Assembly: GCA_019916065.1 (NCBI GenBank)
Contig: CM034236.1
Span: forward strand, 22,027,508 to 22,091,507
DNA length: 64,000 bases
Source: Vitellaria paradoxa
Taxonomy: Eukaryota > Streptophyta > Magnoliopsida > Ericales > Sapotaceae
Reading direction: 5' to 3'
The translations under genes and the position numbers were made by a program. Numbering within the stretch: the first letter of the stretch is position 1; each line of letters starts with the position of its first letter. Shown piece by piece: positions 1 through 12,714 of the stretch. Under the pieces are notes generated by a model. It did not search any database. It was not told the origin of the DNA and was given only the letters and a program-made list of their open reading frames with translations.

Positions 1-2068
1 GATTTAAAGTCGCAAGTTCGAACCTCATTGGCTGCAAATCTCAGTTCTTGCTTATTTTACCTTTTATTTTATTATTTTATGGAATATAAAGATAATAAAT
101 GGCTCTTGGACTTATATTTAATTTTTAGCAAAATTGATAAGTTTTATTTTATTCAAAAAAATAATTTAAATAAATTTCCAATCATCATCTTATTTATAAC
201 CAAACCCTTATCATAGGTTTTTGGCTTCAAGATATCCACAAATGTCCACAGAATTATCCCAATGTTTAGGAAGGTATTAAATGAGTTTCATTAAATTCAC
301 TTAATCATAAAAATATAATTATATAACTTGCTAGGTTGACAAAACAATGCCAAAAATAAATCAAATTCATTTAAGAAAGACCAAATGAGAAAAGAACAAG
401 TCCATTGTTTCTTTTGGGCATTTTATCAAATACTAGCATTTTAGTTTGAATAAGTCATCTAACTATCCATGATGAAACTGATTATCTAAGTCAATTATCA
501 TCAATATTAGAGTGTCAAATAATACATAATATCTAGTTTAAAATAATTTCATATCAATAGAAATTATTAACATGACAATAACTAACAGAAGGAAATTGAA
601 AATTTAAATAAATCTTTAAACATAATATTCTAAACAAATCCAAACAAGCATCAATTAAAGCTAAGCAGAATAGCAGCTTGAAAGAAAATTCATATAAAAT
701 AGAGCAAGACTCCAATATCTATAAACTTTATATCTGTAGAAACTAGACTTCAAGACCTACAACTTTCATGTTTTACACTTTTCAAAATTCTAAGGTCTAA
801 AGGTACAAAAACAGCTTTGAGTTCAGTTTGTTCAGAAAATATAGTTTTACACGTGCTCAGTATTTTGGGCATAACTTTTGACTCACAAATCGGATTGATG
901 CAATTCTTTTTGGGTTGAAAAGAAAACTGAAAGGGCTACAACTTTTATGTTTTAGCCAAAGCCTAATTCCACCATTTTAGGGGTCAGAAGCACATAAGAA
1001 GTTACAAATAGAGAGTTGTCAGCATACTGAGTTACATCAGTCAAAATTTTGGCTTCCCTACCTCCAATATACGGGTATTTATTTTTATCACAATCAAGTT
1101 TCATACTTCAAACTAGAAAATGCATCAAATATATTTTAGGAGGTTCATCATCCTACCTCAATGAAGATATTAATGACCAAGTCTGAGAAGGAAAAATGAG
1201 TTAGCTTTGAACACCACCCAAATTGGAAAATTCCAAGCCTTTCTTCTTCCTCCAAGCAACACCAAATCTTCAGCCTCACTAATTAATAATTTATTATTAT
1301 TTCTCTCCTATTTTCTTCTCTTTGAAGACACACAATTTATAGGGAGTGTAGAGAAATTTATTGGTGGAAAAAAAAATCAACTAAGGTAAGATCATGCCTA
1401 TACAATTGGTAGCATGATCTAAGAATCATGCTTACTTTTTGACTATCTAACCATGTCATTTAAGAAAAATATTGGGGAAGATGTATGGAGGTGGCATGAT
1501 CCGGGAATCAAGCTAACTTTTTGACAAATTTAAACAATCATGCTAGCTTTTTGACAATTTAACCAAATGCTTTAAATCATGCTAGCTTTCAAACAAAATG
1601 CTTTAAATCTTGTTTGCTAAATAATTTGAAAAAGATGCTTTAAGGTCATCAATGTGGGTCTTCTCTTTGTCCAATTAGTCAAATAATTTTGAAAGATGGT
1701 GAGAGTGTATGGAAGATGGAAATGAAGTTGTCGGGAAATAATTTAGAGAAACTATTCATGAGTCAATTCATTGAGTGATAAAGTGAGTTGAAATGAGTTG
1801 AGGTGAGTCAAAGAAAAGGGTTGACCCATAGGTTAATGGTCTTGGTTTGAACCAAATAAGTAATTAGGCTAAGAAGTGTTTGGATAAAAATTTTAGAAAT
1901 TCTACATTAAACTCCCACATAGGGTGAAATTTAATCCGAAAAATTTTCCAACTAATTTTTATCATTCCAACAATTTTCAAATGCTCAATTTTCTAGATTT
2001 TTACTATAATAAATATCACTACCACACTTAAATAATTTAATTAAGGAAAAAAAATTCAGGTTATTACA
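1..2068 (+). mobile_element. 3' part of a long LTR (Gypsy-type, left edge outside window)
   Basis: No gene is visible here. The stretch ends in GGTTATTACA at 2059-2068, the same 3' terminus as the better bounded LTR at 31172-34561 (GGGTTATTACA). A CCTACCTC motif near 1153 resembles the CCCTACCTC motif in the later LTRs. Blocks around 850-1050 have the feel of plant Gypsy LTR sequence. The first 30 bases contain a GTTCGAACC box as in tRNA-derived sequence, too little to call. The 5' end is not in the window, so no target duplication can be tested. The plus orientation rests on the TTACA end only. Confidence 0.4.
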
Positions 2069-2629
2069 GGTATTGTTTTGAACCAGTATTGTTTTCATAC
2101 TGCCTAAAAAACATCAATCGATACATAACACAAACCAACCATACGAGCCAATATTATCATATTTTTTGAAACAGTACCGGTACTGTTTTGAAGATAGCTC
2201 AAAACGCCAATCGACAAAATCAATCCATGAAGAAGATAGGCCAAATAAGCTCTATCTTCTTCATATCTTCATGACTAAAATTGTAAATAATGAAACTGAA
2301 AACAAGGAAGGAAAAAAAAAACGGAAGAAGCGTGATTATCGGTAAACCATATCTTCACGTGATTCTTGAAATTTTCGAAAATAACTTGTGTAACTTAGTT
2401 ATAGAAATAAAGGATATTATCGGTATATTAGAAACTATATTTAAAAGAAACTCATGGGACCCACTCAAAAGTGTGACTTAAACACAAAACTTGCTACATT
2501 AATGTGACTTAAAAGCAATACTTTTTTTTGATATGACTAATAGCCTTAAAAGATTATAAAGTATGACTTAAATACAATTTTTCGTTTGGGTTTTAATTTT
2601 CTAGTAATGGACTGGTTTGGATTCACAAT

Positions 2630-2723
2630 TTTCAGCTTGATATCGGGCTAGGCCGATGCTCAAAAACTCAGCCCGAATAAGCCTAACCCGAACCCAATCC
2701 AACCTAGTCCATGTCCACCCCTA
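2630..2723. mobile_element. hAT-like terminal sequence
   Basis: The stretch is rich in CGGG/CCCG words and ends ATGTCCACCCCTA (2711-2723). Read in reverse this is TAGGGGTGGACAT, a common form of hAT termini and close to the ends of the hAT element at 22070-27816. I did not find a partner end, so this is a possible solo end or truncated non-autonomous copy. Confidence 0.3.
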
Positions 2724-2989
2724 TAATAAGGTAATTTATTTGCATAAGTGATTTTTTTTTAAAAAAATTAGATTGTAATTGTCTGCCCGCTTATCAAAAT
2801 ATCTAAAAGGAATTGGTAAGTTGCCTTATTTATATATATTTTTAAAAAATAATTTTTATTATATAATAAAGGTATTAATAACATTATAATTATGTCTTGA
2901 ATTTGGTTTTTATATAAGTGATAAATACAACATTATAAATATGTAAAATATATGTGAAAGGAAATATAGGCCATTGCGTAATTTTAATT

Positions 2990-3550
2990 AATGAAAAAGT
3001 ATAATAGAGTGGAAGAGGGTATTTATAAAGTGTGAATATGCTCACCATAAATATTATTTTTACATTAAATGTTGAATTATTAATTTAACTTTATATAATT
3101 TAATAACGATAATTTCAAACAATAACTTTAAATTTTTTTTTTCACCTATTCAATATTTTATGAATTTCTCTCTATATGAATTATATTATAACAAATAATA
3201 TGTACTAATGGGTGATATTAAATAAATATATCTTTAAATTAATTTTGAATTAAAATATATTAAATTTTTAGAAAAATAAAGTAGAGTGTAGGAAGCTATT
3301 TGTGGATTACAAATAAACTCACTATAAATATTATTTTTACATTAAAAGCTGAATTATTAATTTAACTTAATATAATTTAATAACGAAAATTTCAAATAAT
3401 AACTTTAAATTTTTTTCACCTATTCAATATTTTATGAAATTTTCTTTATATGAATTATATTATAATTGATAATATTTAGTAATAGGTGATATTAAATAAA
3501 TATATTTTAAATTAATTTTGAATTAAATATATTAAACATAAAAAAATTTT
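2990..3550. repeat. Tandem duplication, period about 277 bp
   Basis: Two AT-rich units of about 277 bp lie head to tail. CTCACCATAA at 3041 corresponds to CTCACTATAA at 3318, and similarity runs for most of each unit, including the CACCTATTCAATATTTTATG block. The DNA just before and including the first unit (about 2860-3060) resembles 14190-14380, so the sequence is also dispersed in the window. No coding capacity was seen. Confidence 0.7.
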
Positions 3551-3816
3551 AATTAAATTTAAGATTAAATCACAAATAAATATACTTAAAAATTATTAAA
3601 CACAAAATAGTACAAAAAAATTAAAGCTCACGTGGAATGTGATTAACCAGTTTATATATTCTTTTTGTTTTAATTTGTGGGCTTTTGAATTGCAAAAGTA
3701 TCTCGTGGTGGTTAATAGTTAGTTTAACCTTTGTGAAATTTAAACTGAAGCTCATCGCTCTCTTCTCAAGTCCCGAACGGTCGGAACGGCGGGGAAGGTT
3801 GGGGACGAATGAATCC

Positions 3817-3823
<7 letters not shown>

Positions 3824-3870
<47 letters not shown>
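3824..3870. repeat. (TC)n microsatellite in leader of CBS gene relic
   Basis: An unbroken TC/CT run of about 47 bases lies 74 bases before the inferred ATG at 3944. Pyrimidine-rich leaders are common in plant genes, so it probably belongs to the 5' UTR of the adjacent CBS-domain gene relic. Confidence 0.9.
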
Positions 3871-3873
<3 letters not shown>

Positions 3874-3943
3874 GTCTTGGGTTTTCAGGAGTTTCGTCAG
3901 TTTGACTCCCTCCCCTAATTCTTACATGCAATAATTTAGGAAA

Positions 3944-4620
3944 ATGAGTGGACAAGTCGCTCCAACTCCGAGACAGAACAGTTTGGTTCAGAAGAGCAAT
4001 CCATCGATTGTGAAGAAATCGTCGTCTCAATTAGAGAATGGAACCAATGGTGGAACCGATTCGAAACCCTCATCCCCTAATCAATCGTAAATCTTCTTTT
4101 GGCTTTGTTGATTTGGTTTTATCTTAAACATGCGTATGTCTATATCTATATGTAAAATCCCAAAAACGAAGGAATTGAATGAAATATGTATTCTATCAAA
4201 TTGCTTTCAGGTCTGTTGGTGGGGAAAGGGCGGTGAAGAAGCTGAGGCGGTCAAAGGCCCTAACTATTCCCGAGGGGGCCACTGTTTCCGATGCTTGTTG
4301 GAGGATGGCTGCTCGTTGAGTTGATGCTGATCTGTTGACTGATGCCAACGCTTTGCTGTCTGGAATAGTAACTGACAAGGTTTTGAGCAATACCATCATT
4401 TTTGTGTGGTTGATTTGGTTTGAGGTTTTGTGTTCTCGGGGTGGGGGTTTCAAGTTAGTGACTGAAATTGTCTATGTTTTGCCTTGGGACATTGCCACTA
4501 GGGTTATAGCGGAGGATTTGAGGCCAGAGCAGACTGTAATTTCAAAGGTCATGACGAAGAACCCCATTTTTGTGACCTCAGACTCGTTGGCAATTGAGGC
4601 TCTTCAAAAGATGGTCCAGG
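3944..4620 (+). pseudogene. CBS-domain protein (CBSCBSPB type), disabled 5' fragment
   Basis: Relic of a plant protein with paired CBS domains and a C-terminal PB1 domain, family usually about 500-550 residues. Three exons are readable: 3944-4086 (starts MSGQVAPTPRQNS), 4211-4379 (GGERAVKKLRRSKALTIP, then first CBS domain with LLTDANALLSGIVTDK) and 4488-4620 (DIATRVIAEDLRPEQ to EALQKMVQG). The first intron is clean: GTAAAT donor, TTTCAG acceptor. Damage: TGA at 4317-4319 where the family has Arg (MAAR-stop-VDA); Trp for Arg two residues before RMAA; the second intron (4380-4487) ends in GG instead of AG. Both codon changes fit CGN to TGN at CpG sites. Exon 3 ends at a GTTAGT donor, but no following exon (second CBS onward) was found. 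The family call is strong; death of the gene is inferred from three independent lesions. Confidence 0.8.
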
Positions 4621-6107
4621 GTTAGTTTTAAACACTTTCTTTTGTTTATCTAGCATGACTAACAATTGAGTCAAAAGTTTGGTTTGCATGAAGTAGAAGT
4701 TTACTTGAGGCTATTGTCATTGTGCAAGTGCTGATTACGTTTATTTCTGTTTCGTCTTGTTGTACTGAAATGATGTATTATGAATTTATTCTTTGGGATC
4801 TAAGCTCTGTAGTAGAAGCTGATTTGTTTATATTATGATTCATTGTGTTATTGGGTGTTTAATTATTTATTCATGATCTTAGTAATTTTTAGGAATTCTA
4901 GGATTAGAATTTCTAAGCTTCCAAGTCCTAATATTTTTGGTAGTATTTTCAAAGATAGCTAGATGCAAATGTTATTTCTTTTAATTCAGTATATTGCAAA
5001 ACACTAATGATTGAATGATGCAATTTCATCCTTTGGTGTGAATCCTAAATGATACAGGGAATGGTTCCTGGAGTAGATCCTCAAACCTTAATGTTGCAAG
5101 TTTTCATGACCTCAGCTCATGATAAATCAAAGTATGATTAATATTGATTAAACTTCAACTCTGTTGTCCATCAATTTGGAATTAGAGCATGTCAACGGAT
5201 TTTTATTTTGCAAGTCTATGTCACATCGTTCTCATCTAGAAATTGAATTCCAATTAGTAAGGCAATCGTTCATGCCTTGTAGGTAGAACATGTTTTTTTA
5301 TAGAAACTTGTTTTGGATATCTGTATTTGTTCGGAGTCCGGATTAGTGAGTTGGTAAATGATGTGTTTTGTTAAGTCCTCTTGTTGTTTGGAATTCGCTG
5401 TGTGTTAATAAGTTTCTGAAGTATTTTGTTGGTGACTTAGTGAAGGCTCTATGCTTCTTGATAGTCAAAACCTTCAACAGACAGTATAACAAGCTTTTTA
5501 TGATTATTATTCTCCACAAACTTTTCTATTATTTTATAGTTAAGACTTGACTAATATTGTTGATTGGGACTTCAATATGCCTTAGTGGGATTCCGAGTGT
5601 ATCTTTTCTTTCTCCTTTATTGTTCTTCTTCAATTGTTTCATGCATAATTAGTTATCAGAACTAGCCCTTCAAATGATTTTAATTTAATAACAAAAACTC
5701 AAAATCTTGATTATGAGATCTTACCCAATACCTACCTTTCCACATCCAAAATTTCGTGTGTTTTTTTTTTTTTAATAAATTCATGAATGTTGAAAGCTCC
5801 TTCCTTATTTTTTACGTTTTGGCTTGCTGTAGAACTTAATGCTTGCACTGTCCCAAATGTGTTTTCTTCCTAACTGCAAAACCTTGAAGCCAAAGCCATT
5901 GTCACTTTTGTTTGAATAAATGGTTGTAGGATGAATGTGAGATAGTACTTACCCATAAGCAGTGAGCCCAAAAATTTGACATAACACTAGTCAAAATATA
6001 GAGGCTTTTAGGTTCTTAAGGGGCATTCTTTTGGGGGTTATATTAGGGCAAAATATGATCAAACTTGGCGTTTTAGTGCTGAACAATATACATGAGCTGT
6101 TGAGTAG
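4621..6107. other. Former intron/flank of CBS relic, nothing recognised
   Basis: AT-rich sequence with no recognisable exon of the CBS gene. A short open stretch near 5057-5140, after a possible CAG acceptor, reads MVPGVDPQTLMLQVFMTS. I do not recognise it and it has no supporting context. Confidence 0.4.
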
Positions 6108-6154
6108 TTTTTTTTTTTTTTTTTTTTGGAGAGCTTTTTTTTGGGGGGGGGGGG
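6108..6154. repeat. Poly(T) then poly(T)-poly(G) tracts
   Basis: About 20 T (6108-6127), a short spacer, 8 T, then 12 G (6143-6154). A second T11-G17 junction lies at 6709-6736. Others are at 54440-54462 and 62119-62133. Confidence 0.85.
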
Positions 6155-6769
6155 TGGTGTGTCTTTATGTGCAGTAGTTTTGGGATCCATGACGGACTAT
6201 ATCATTATTGGTCACAGGGTTTTAATGGTGATAAAGGAAGATTATTAAGACTTCTTTATGGATTCATAAAGCTAAAAAATTGCAAAAAATTAAGAACAAG
6301 AAAGAAAAGAATTAGAGTCTGTCTAAGGAATCAAATAAGATTTTCTATGCATGATATGTAAGTTTATATGTGCTAGTGTTAACTTATAGATAAAACAAAG
6401 GAAAAATACAGAAAAGAGAAATAGAGGGGGAGAGATTCAATATTGCAGCTCTAAACGTCACTCTAGGAAAAGAGATACAAACTCTTTATATTAGGAAAAT
6501 AAAATAATAAATAAAAAAAGTAAACTACCTCTAATAATGTTAAAAGGGTAATAATTTCAATAACCTCTCTCAAACTCATAATGTGATAAGAGGAAATATC
6601 AACAGTTTTTTAGGTAGAAAGAGAAAGCACTTATCTTTTGTAGGTCATAATTGGAGGCAATCTTTGGTCATGAACTCGTCCTATTAAACCTTCCAAAATA
6701 ATAGGACCTTTTTTTTTTTGGGGGGGGGGGGGGGGGCTAGGGGGAATCTCTTGCTAGTTTTTCTGTTTT

Positions 6770-6900
6770 TTAGATAGGTCATTTGAATTTTTACCTCACT
6801 CGAACCTTTGTGAATCACTTCATAGTTGTTACAAACTCTCTTTGACTACTAATCGACATAGCCTTAGTTTCAAACTAGTTGGGGTTAGTTGCATCGACCA
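6770..6900 (-). mobile_element. 3' tail of an RTE-type LINE
   Basis: Reverse complement of 6853-6900 reads CCCCAACTAGTTTGAAACTA followed by AGGCT, very close to the 3' end common to plant RTE LINEs (CCCCAACTAGTTTGGGA-CTAAGGC). Bases 6770-6835 match the last part of the tandem unit described next. In minus-strand order the repeats come first and this tail last, as expected if the array lies inside one LINE copy. Confidence 0.6.
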
Positions 6901-7079
6901 TTTTTTCCTGCATGCATTTCTATCAAGGCTTTCGTTTTCCATTAGGTTATTTTAAATTAGGTCTTTCTTCACAGTCAATGTAATTTTAGGTCCGCATGTT
7001 GCACATTTACGTCATCTATTCAGATCCAATTATTGATCTTTACTTAGCATCTCTAGTTTTATATTGGCTATAACCAGAC

Positions 7080-9775
7080 CGTCTTAAAGATTCCCTCTCA
7101 ACTTATCTTCTGCCAGTGCCACCTCATTGTTTTTTGGATGTGTTCATTTTTTATCTTATGATTCTTGTACTCCTACGTATTCATCTTAGTGTCCTCATAT
7201 CTATCATACTCATCTAATAAGAGTATTACTTTTCAGTGTTCCAATACTCTATACCATATAGCATAGTTGCCCTAATTGTTGTCTGATAAAAATTTTCTTC
7301 CAACTTGATAAGTATCCTATGGCTATATAATACGCTCGAACCTATTCTCAATTTTAACCACCCATTCAAATTCTATAGATAACATTCTCTTCAATTCTTT
7401 CATTTGCGTGGATAATTGATCTGAGATACCGCAAATGATCACTTTTTGCACTTTTCGATAATCATTTTTTCTTTGGTTCATTCATAGTTTTAATTTTATT
7501 AAAATTGCAATGTATATATTCAGTATTTGTCCTTCTTACTCTAAAATTTCTAAACTCCTAAGCGTGCCTCCAAAGTAACTTAAGATTAATTCTAAGTACC
7601 TAGCCGCTTTCTTATTTTTTGAGATCGACAGATTGAGTATTTTTATCTCACCTGAACCTCCTGAATAGCTTCTTGCTATTGCAACTCTCTTTTTTTGGAT
7701 GTGTTCATTTTTAATATATTTCTTTTATTACTACACATCCATCTTACTATCCTTGTATCTAGTACACTCATCTTACGAGAGTAGTCCTTTTTAATGACCC
7801 AAATACTCCATACCATATGACATATTTGGCCCTATCATTGTCCTATAAATTTTTTTCTTTAAGCTTGATAATTATTTTTTGGCTACACAAAATGCATGAA
7901 ACACATCCATTTTGACCACCCACTCGAATTCCATGGATTATATTCTCTTCAACCCTTCATTTGCATGCATAATTGATCCGAGATATCGCAAATGATCACT
8001 TTTTGCACTTTTTGATACTCAATTTTATCTTTGGCCTCATTTGTAGTTTTAATTCTACTTAAATTGCAATGCATATATTCAATATTTGTCCTTCTTACTT
8101 TAAAATCTCTAGACTCCAAGGCGTGCCTCCAAAGTAACTTAAGATCAACTCCAAGTACCTTGCCGCTTTCTTTTTATTTTTTAGATCAGAAGTTTGTGTA
8201 TTTTTACTGCACAAGAACCTCGTGAATAACTTCTTGTTATTGCAACTCTCTTTTTTTGGATGTGTTCATTTTTAATATATTTCTTGTATCACCACACATT
8301 TATCTTAGAATCCTCATATCTATTACACTAATCTTAAGAGAGTATTCATTTTTAATGACCCAATACGTTATACCATATGATATATTTGGCCCTATCGTTG
8401 TCCTATAAGTTTTTTTTCTTTCAGCTTGATAAGTATTTTTTGGCTACACAAAATTCTCGAAACACGTCTATTTTGATCACCCACTCAAATTTCATGGATT
8501 TTATTCTCTTCAACCCTTTCATTTGCATGGATAATTAATCCGAGTTGTCGCAAATGATCGCTTTTTTCACTTTTCGATACTCAATTTTTTTCTTTAGCAT
8601 CATTACTAGTTTTAATTGTACTGAAATTGCATTGCTTACATTCAATATTTGTCCTTGCTTTGAAACCTCTAGAGTCTAAAGTGTGCCTTCAAAGTAAGTT
8701 AAGATTAGCTCCAAGTAACTTGCCGCTTTCTTGTTTTTCGAGATAGGTAGTTTGTGTATTTTAACCTCACCAGAACCTTGCCAATAACTTTTTGTTATTG
8801 CAGCTCGCTTTTTTTGGATTTGTTCATTTTTAATATATTTCTTGTATTACCACACAACAATCTTACTATTCTCATATCTTTCACACTCATCTTACAAGAG
8901 TGTTCCTTTTTAATGACCCAATACACTATACCATATAACATATTTGGCCCTATCGTTGTCCTATAAGTTTTTTTTTTCCTTGCAGGTTGATAAGTATTTT
9001 TTGGCTACACTGAATGCTCGAAACACATCAATTTCAACCACCCACTCGAATTCCATGGATTATATTCTCTTCAATCCTTTCGTTTGCAAGGATAATTGAT
9101 CCGAGATATCACAAATGATCACTTTTTTTCATTTTAATTGTAAATTTTTTCTTTGGCCTCATTCATTGTTTTAATTCACTAAAATTGCGATGCATATGTT
9201 CTATGTTTGTCCTTCTTGCTCCCAAATCTCTAGACTCCAAAGTGTGCCTCCAAAGTAACTTAAGATTAACTCCAAGCACCTTGCCGCTTTATTGTTTTTT
9301 GAGATCAGCAGTTTGAGTATTTTGACCTCATTGGAACCTCGTCAATAACTTCTTGCTATTGCAACTCTCTCTTTTTGGATGTGTTAATTATTAATATATA
9401 TTTTGTGTTACCACACATCAATCTTAGTATCCTCATATCTATTGCATTCATCTTTTGAGAGTATTTAGTTTTAATGACCCAATACTCTACATATAACATA
9501 TTTGGCCCTATTGTTGTCCCATAAATATTTTTCTTTCAACTTTGTATGTATTTTTTGGCTATGCAAAATGATCGAAACATTTCCATTTTAACCACCCACT
9601 TGAATTCCATGGTTATATTCTCTTCAATCCTTCCATTTACATTGACAATTGATCCGAGATATCGCAAATGATTATTTTTTGCACTTTTCGTTACTCAATT
9701 TTTTTTTCTAGCTTCATTTGTTGTTTTAATTTTACTGAGATCACATTGCATATATTCAATATTTGTCCTTATGTC
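7080..9775 (-). repeat. Tandem array of an RTE LINE reverse transcriptase segment (about 5 x 560 bp)
   Basis: The marker TTTTTGGATGTGTTC recurs at 7131, 7693, 8253, 8811 and 9372, spacings 562, 560, 558 and 561. Within each unit, minus-strand translation in shifting frames gives the C-terminal part of an RTE reverse transcriptase: a TEYIHCNF-like piece, RYLGSII-like, GWSKW, KEKFYRT-like, MLYG followed by EYW-like, KKDYSRKMSV and RWMC, in the family's order. About 130 bp of non-matching sequence completes the unit. All units carry stops and frameshifts. The reverse transcriptase assignment is by reading against the known family pattern. Tandem structure is seen directly. Confidence 0.75.
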
Positions 9776-12374
9776 AACCAGTATATCAGTTGGATTAGCC
9801 AATCCTCATAACTAGTTTAAATAACATAGAAGTTTTGTTATTTAAACTGTTCTTCCTACTTCGGGAGGTTATTGCTGCTCCCTCTAGATTTTTCACATTT
9901 ATTTGTAGAGTCCATCGAACATAATTAAGGTCTATATAGTAATATCATCGAGCAACATCACTCCCTTTTTTGGCCTTAAACATATTATCTGACTCTTAAT
10001 CAACGGCTTGCCTTTGACAATGAAAGGAACAAATGATCTTTATTCTAGAATAGTATTAAGACTCTACATTGACATTTCGGGGCCATATGGATGTGCAATT
10101 TAAAGTACGTGCCACGTGTAGTTTACATGTAATGTTGATGCCTCACAAAACGATCGAGTATGATTAATAGATAGGAGAAAAAGAAAAATGGCCGTTGCAA
10201 CTGTGATGGTGTAAGACCCGTAATTAATGGGAAATGGTCCTTCGCTCACATAATAATGCCACGTCTTCTTGTCCATGCTTAAGATTAATGAGAATGACAT
10301 GATAATTTGAATTTAAAATTAAAAAAAAATTGAAAATTTAAATAACGGCTCCATTTGATGGGGTCTTGGATTATTTCATTTTTTTAATATATTTCCTTTT
10401 ATTAAATGTCGCATCTGAATCGTAACTCTCCAATTAAATAGTAATTTTTACTTAACTCTCTTTAAGAAAATACAAAGGATTTTGACATTATAACAATCCA
10501 ATAATCTTTTGTGTGCTTTTCTTATTTCCCAATGAACTCACTTTTTAAATTTCAAATTTTAATTAGCAAAAGCTACTCACTTTTTAAATTTTCACTTCTC
10601 AAATAAATTTCATAGATTCAACACCCAAAATATTTGTTTGTTTTCTTCAATTGATGGAAGAAATAAATTTATGAGATAAAAGTATAAACCATAAACTATT
10701 AGAACCCAAAAGTTGTAGTAAAATCATGTGACTATTAAACCCAAAAAAAAAAAAAAAAGAGATGAAGAAAAAGAAAAAGAAAAGATTTTATTATTAATTT
10801 TATATCATTGGTTCTTTAATTATAAGTCAATAAATTTAGATTAATTAATCATTAATTCTTTTACTTACTCATTGGTATCAGATTTAATTTTGAATTAACA
10901 ATTTTAATTATTGAAACAGTAAATTTAATTTTCACATGAGCAAATTATACTCCGAATTTTATGCCATTGTTAAATTATTTTAAGATAAACTGCACTATCT
11001 TTAAAGTTTCATAAAATTACATAAAGTGCCATGTAATTTTTGAAATTTGCACTAATTACTCATGTCAAACCTTGTCAATATATTAATGGGTATGATAAAA
11101 ACTTTAAAATGACAATTTTTTTATGGGTATAAAATGACATTTTTACCCTTAATAAAAATAATTTTTACCCGTAGTAAAAGCAAATTAAACTAATTATCTC
11201 TAAGGTGATGAAATTATACAAAGTACCCTATGATTTTTTAGATTACACTACCTACCGCATTAGTGTTTAGTTAGAAACATTGATGCCATGTTGTTGATGT
11301 CAGTAAAAATAATAATAATAATAATAATAATAACTTTTAACTAATTTAGTAGAATATTTTAATCCTTTAAAATTAGTTGAAAAAACTACATTAACCGTAA
11401 AACTTTGTAGATACGTTATTTTTTTTTTTTTAATACTATTTCAAGATATGCTCAACAAAATCAAATTTGTGTTAATCTACCCATAAAGAAGAAAGCCTAA
11501 CCAGTTCAATAGATCAAAAGTCCTTGATCGGAACAGATTAGTGTCAATCCACTTTTCTAATCATGTATATATATCAATATAATTAAATTAGTTCGAAGCA
11601 AACCAGTCACCAATTGTCAAATTTAACGGTATAGATAAATTTAAAAGGTCCAAAATAGAGACATTTGACCATTTAATTATCAATGATAAGAGATTCCACT
11701 GTCAAAGTTATGCCAAATAATCATCTCAATATTAGATCAATATTGAAATACTCCAATTATGATTTATACTAATCTAATCATTTTAGGCTTCTTAGATATG
11801 CCTAAATGTAAAATGTAAAATCAACCTGCGTAATTATATAATTCAGTCAAATCTAATTGTATATTTCAAATATCGCGATCTATAGACCCCAAAGAATAAT
11901 TAAATACTCTAGAAGTTCAAATTAATGATCAAATAGTTGATATACGCTAAAAAAATACATATTTGATTATTCCTAATCGTTTATTAGATGAGCAAGCATA
12001 ACTGAAAGAACTGGCCTAATCAGTTCATTTGTGAGCTTTTCGACTAAAGTTGGTGATTTTAATTTCAAAAAAGCAAAAAAAAAAATGCTATATTTCTTTT
12101 TTAAGGAAAAGTGAATTTCTTATGTCTGCTTGTTTACTTTAGAAATCAAAAGAGGTTGATTTTTCTTTCGTATTTGAAATTATAAGGGTAATTTAGTCTT
12201 TTCAAATCTTCTGAAAATGTTAAAATATTTATTAAATTTGTTAGAGGTATATATGACATTACAATTAATTTTTTTTTGCTAATACAAGTGGCGCGTTAAC
12301 CCACTTATGGCTAAGGACATTTGAAGGCAAATCTGTAATAAGATCTAGGAAATAAGAATTGTGAGTATAATTTA
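9776..12374. other. Gene-free AT-rich DNA with short repeats
   Basis: No coding region or RNA gene recognised. An (AAT)n run lies at about 11306-11333. Two direct copies of a roughly 50-bp motif start near 11005 and 11206 (TCATAAAATTACATAAAGTG and a diverged form). Homopolymer A and T tracts are frequent. Confidence 0.5.
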
Positions 12375-12714
12375 GGCTTCGTTTGGAGTAAGAAAAAATA
12401 AGATAAATTGAGATAAAATGTGATTTTGAGTTAATTTTAGCACTGTTTTTTCTGAAAAGTAGCAAACTGTTACCGTTCTCACGGATTCAAAAAAAATCAC
12501 AAAAAATAGTAACAATGGTACTCGTTTGAAAGTTTTCGATACGATTTGGTTAAAAAAAATTTAACCCATTCGGTTAACTTACTTCTAGATTTTTTATTTT
12601 TTTAGCGAAATATTAAAATTTTTTTAAATTAACGATGGCGGGAAAATTAGAGGTATAGGGGTTGTTGGAGATTTATAGTAATTTTTGGAGTTTTATTCTG
12701 ATGCCAAACTGACC
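12375..12714. mobile_element. MITE, GGCTTCGTTTGG family copy
   Basis: Begins GGCTTCGTTTGGAGTAA and ends ATGCCAAACTGACC, imperfect terminal inverted repeats. The interior (GATAAATTGAGATAAAATGT, GATGGCGGGAAAATTAGAGG) is shared with the copy at 20064-20429. No coding capacity. No clear target duplication at this copy. Confidence 0.6.

Noticed and set aside
1..40. tRNA gene at the left edge
   Set aside because: Only a B-box-like GTTCGAACC is visible; no acceptor stem or anticodon arm can be read.
4335..4625. 96-codon frame that joins CBS exons through 4380-4487
   Set aside because: The middle part (VLSNTIIFVWLIWFE...) has no counterpart in the family, starts with GT and separates TDK from DIATRV exactly where an intron is expected; it is intron sequence with a lost acceptor.
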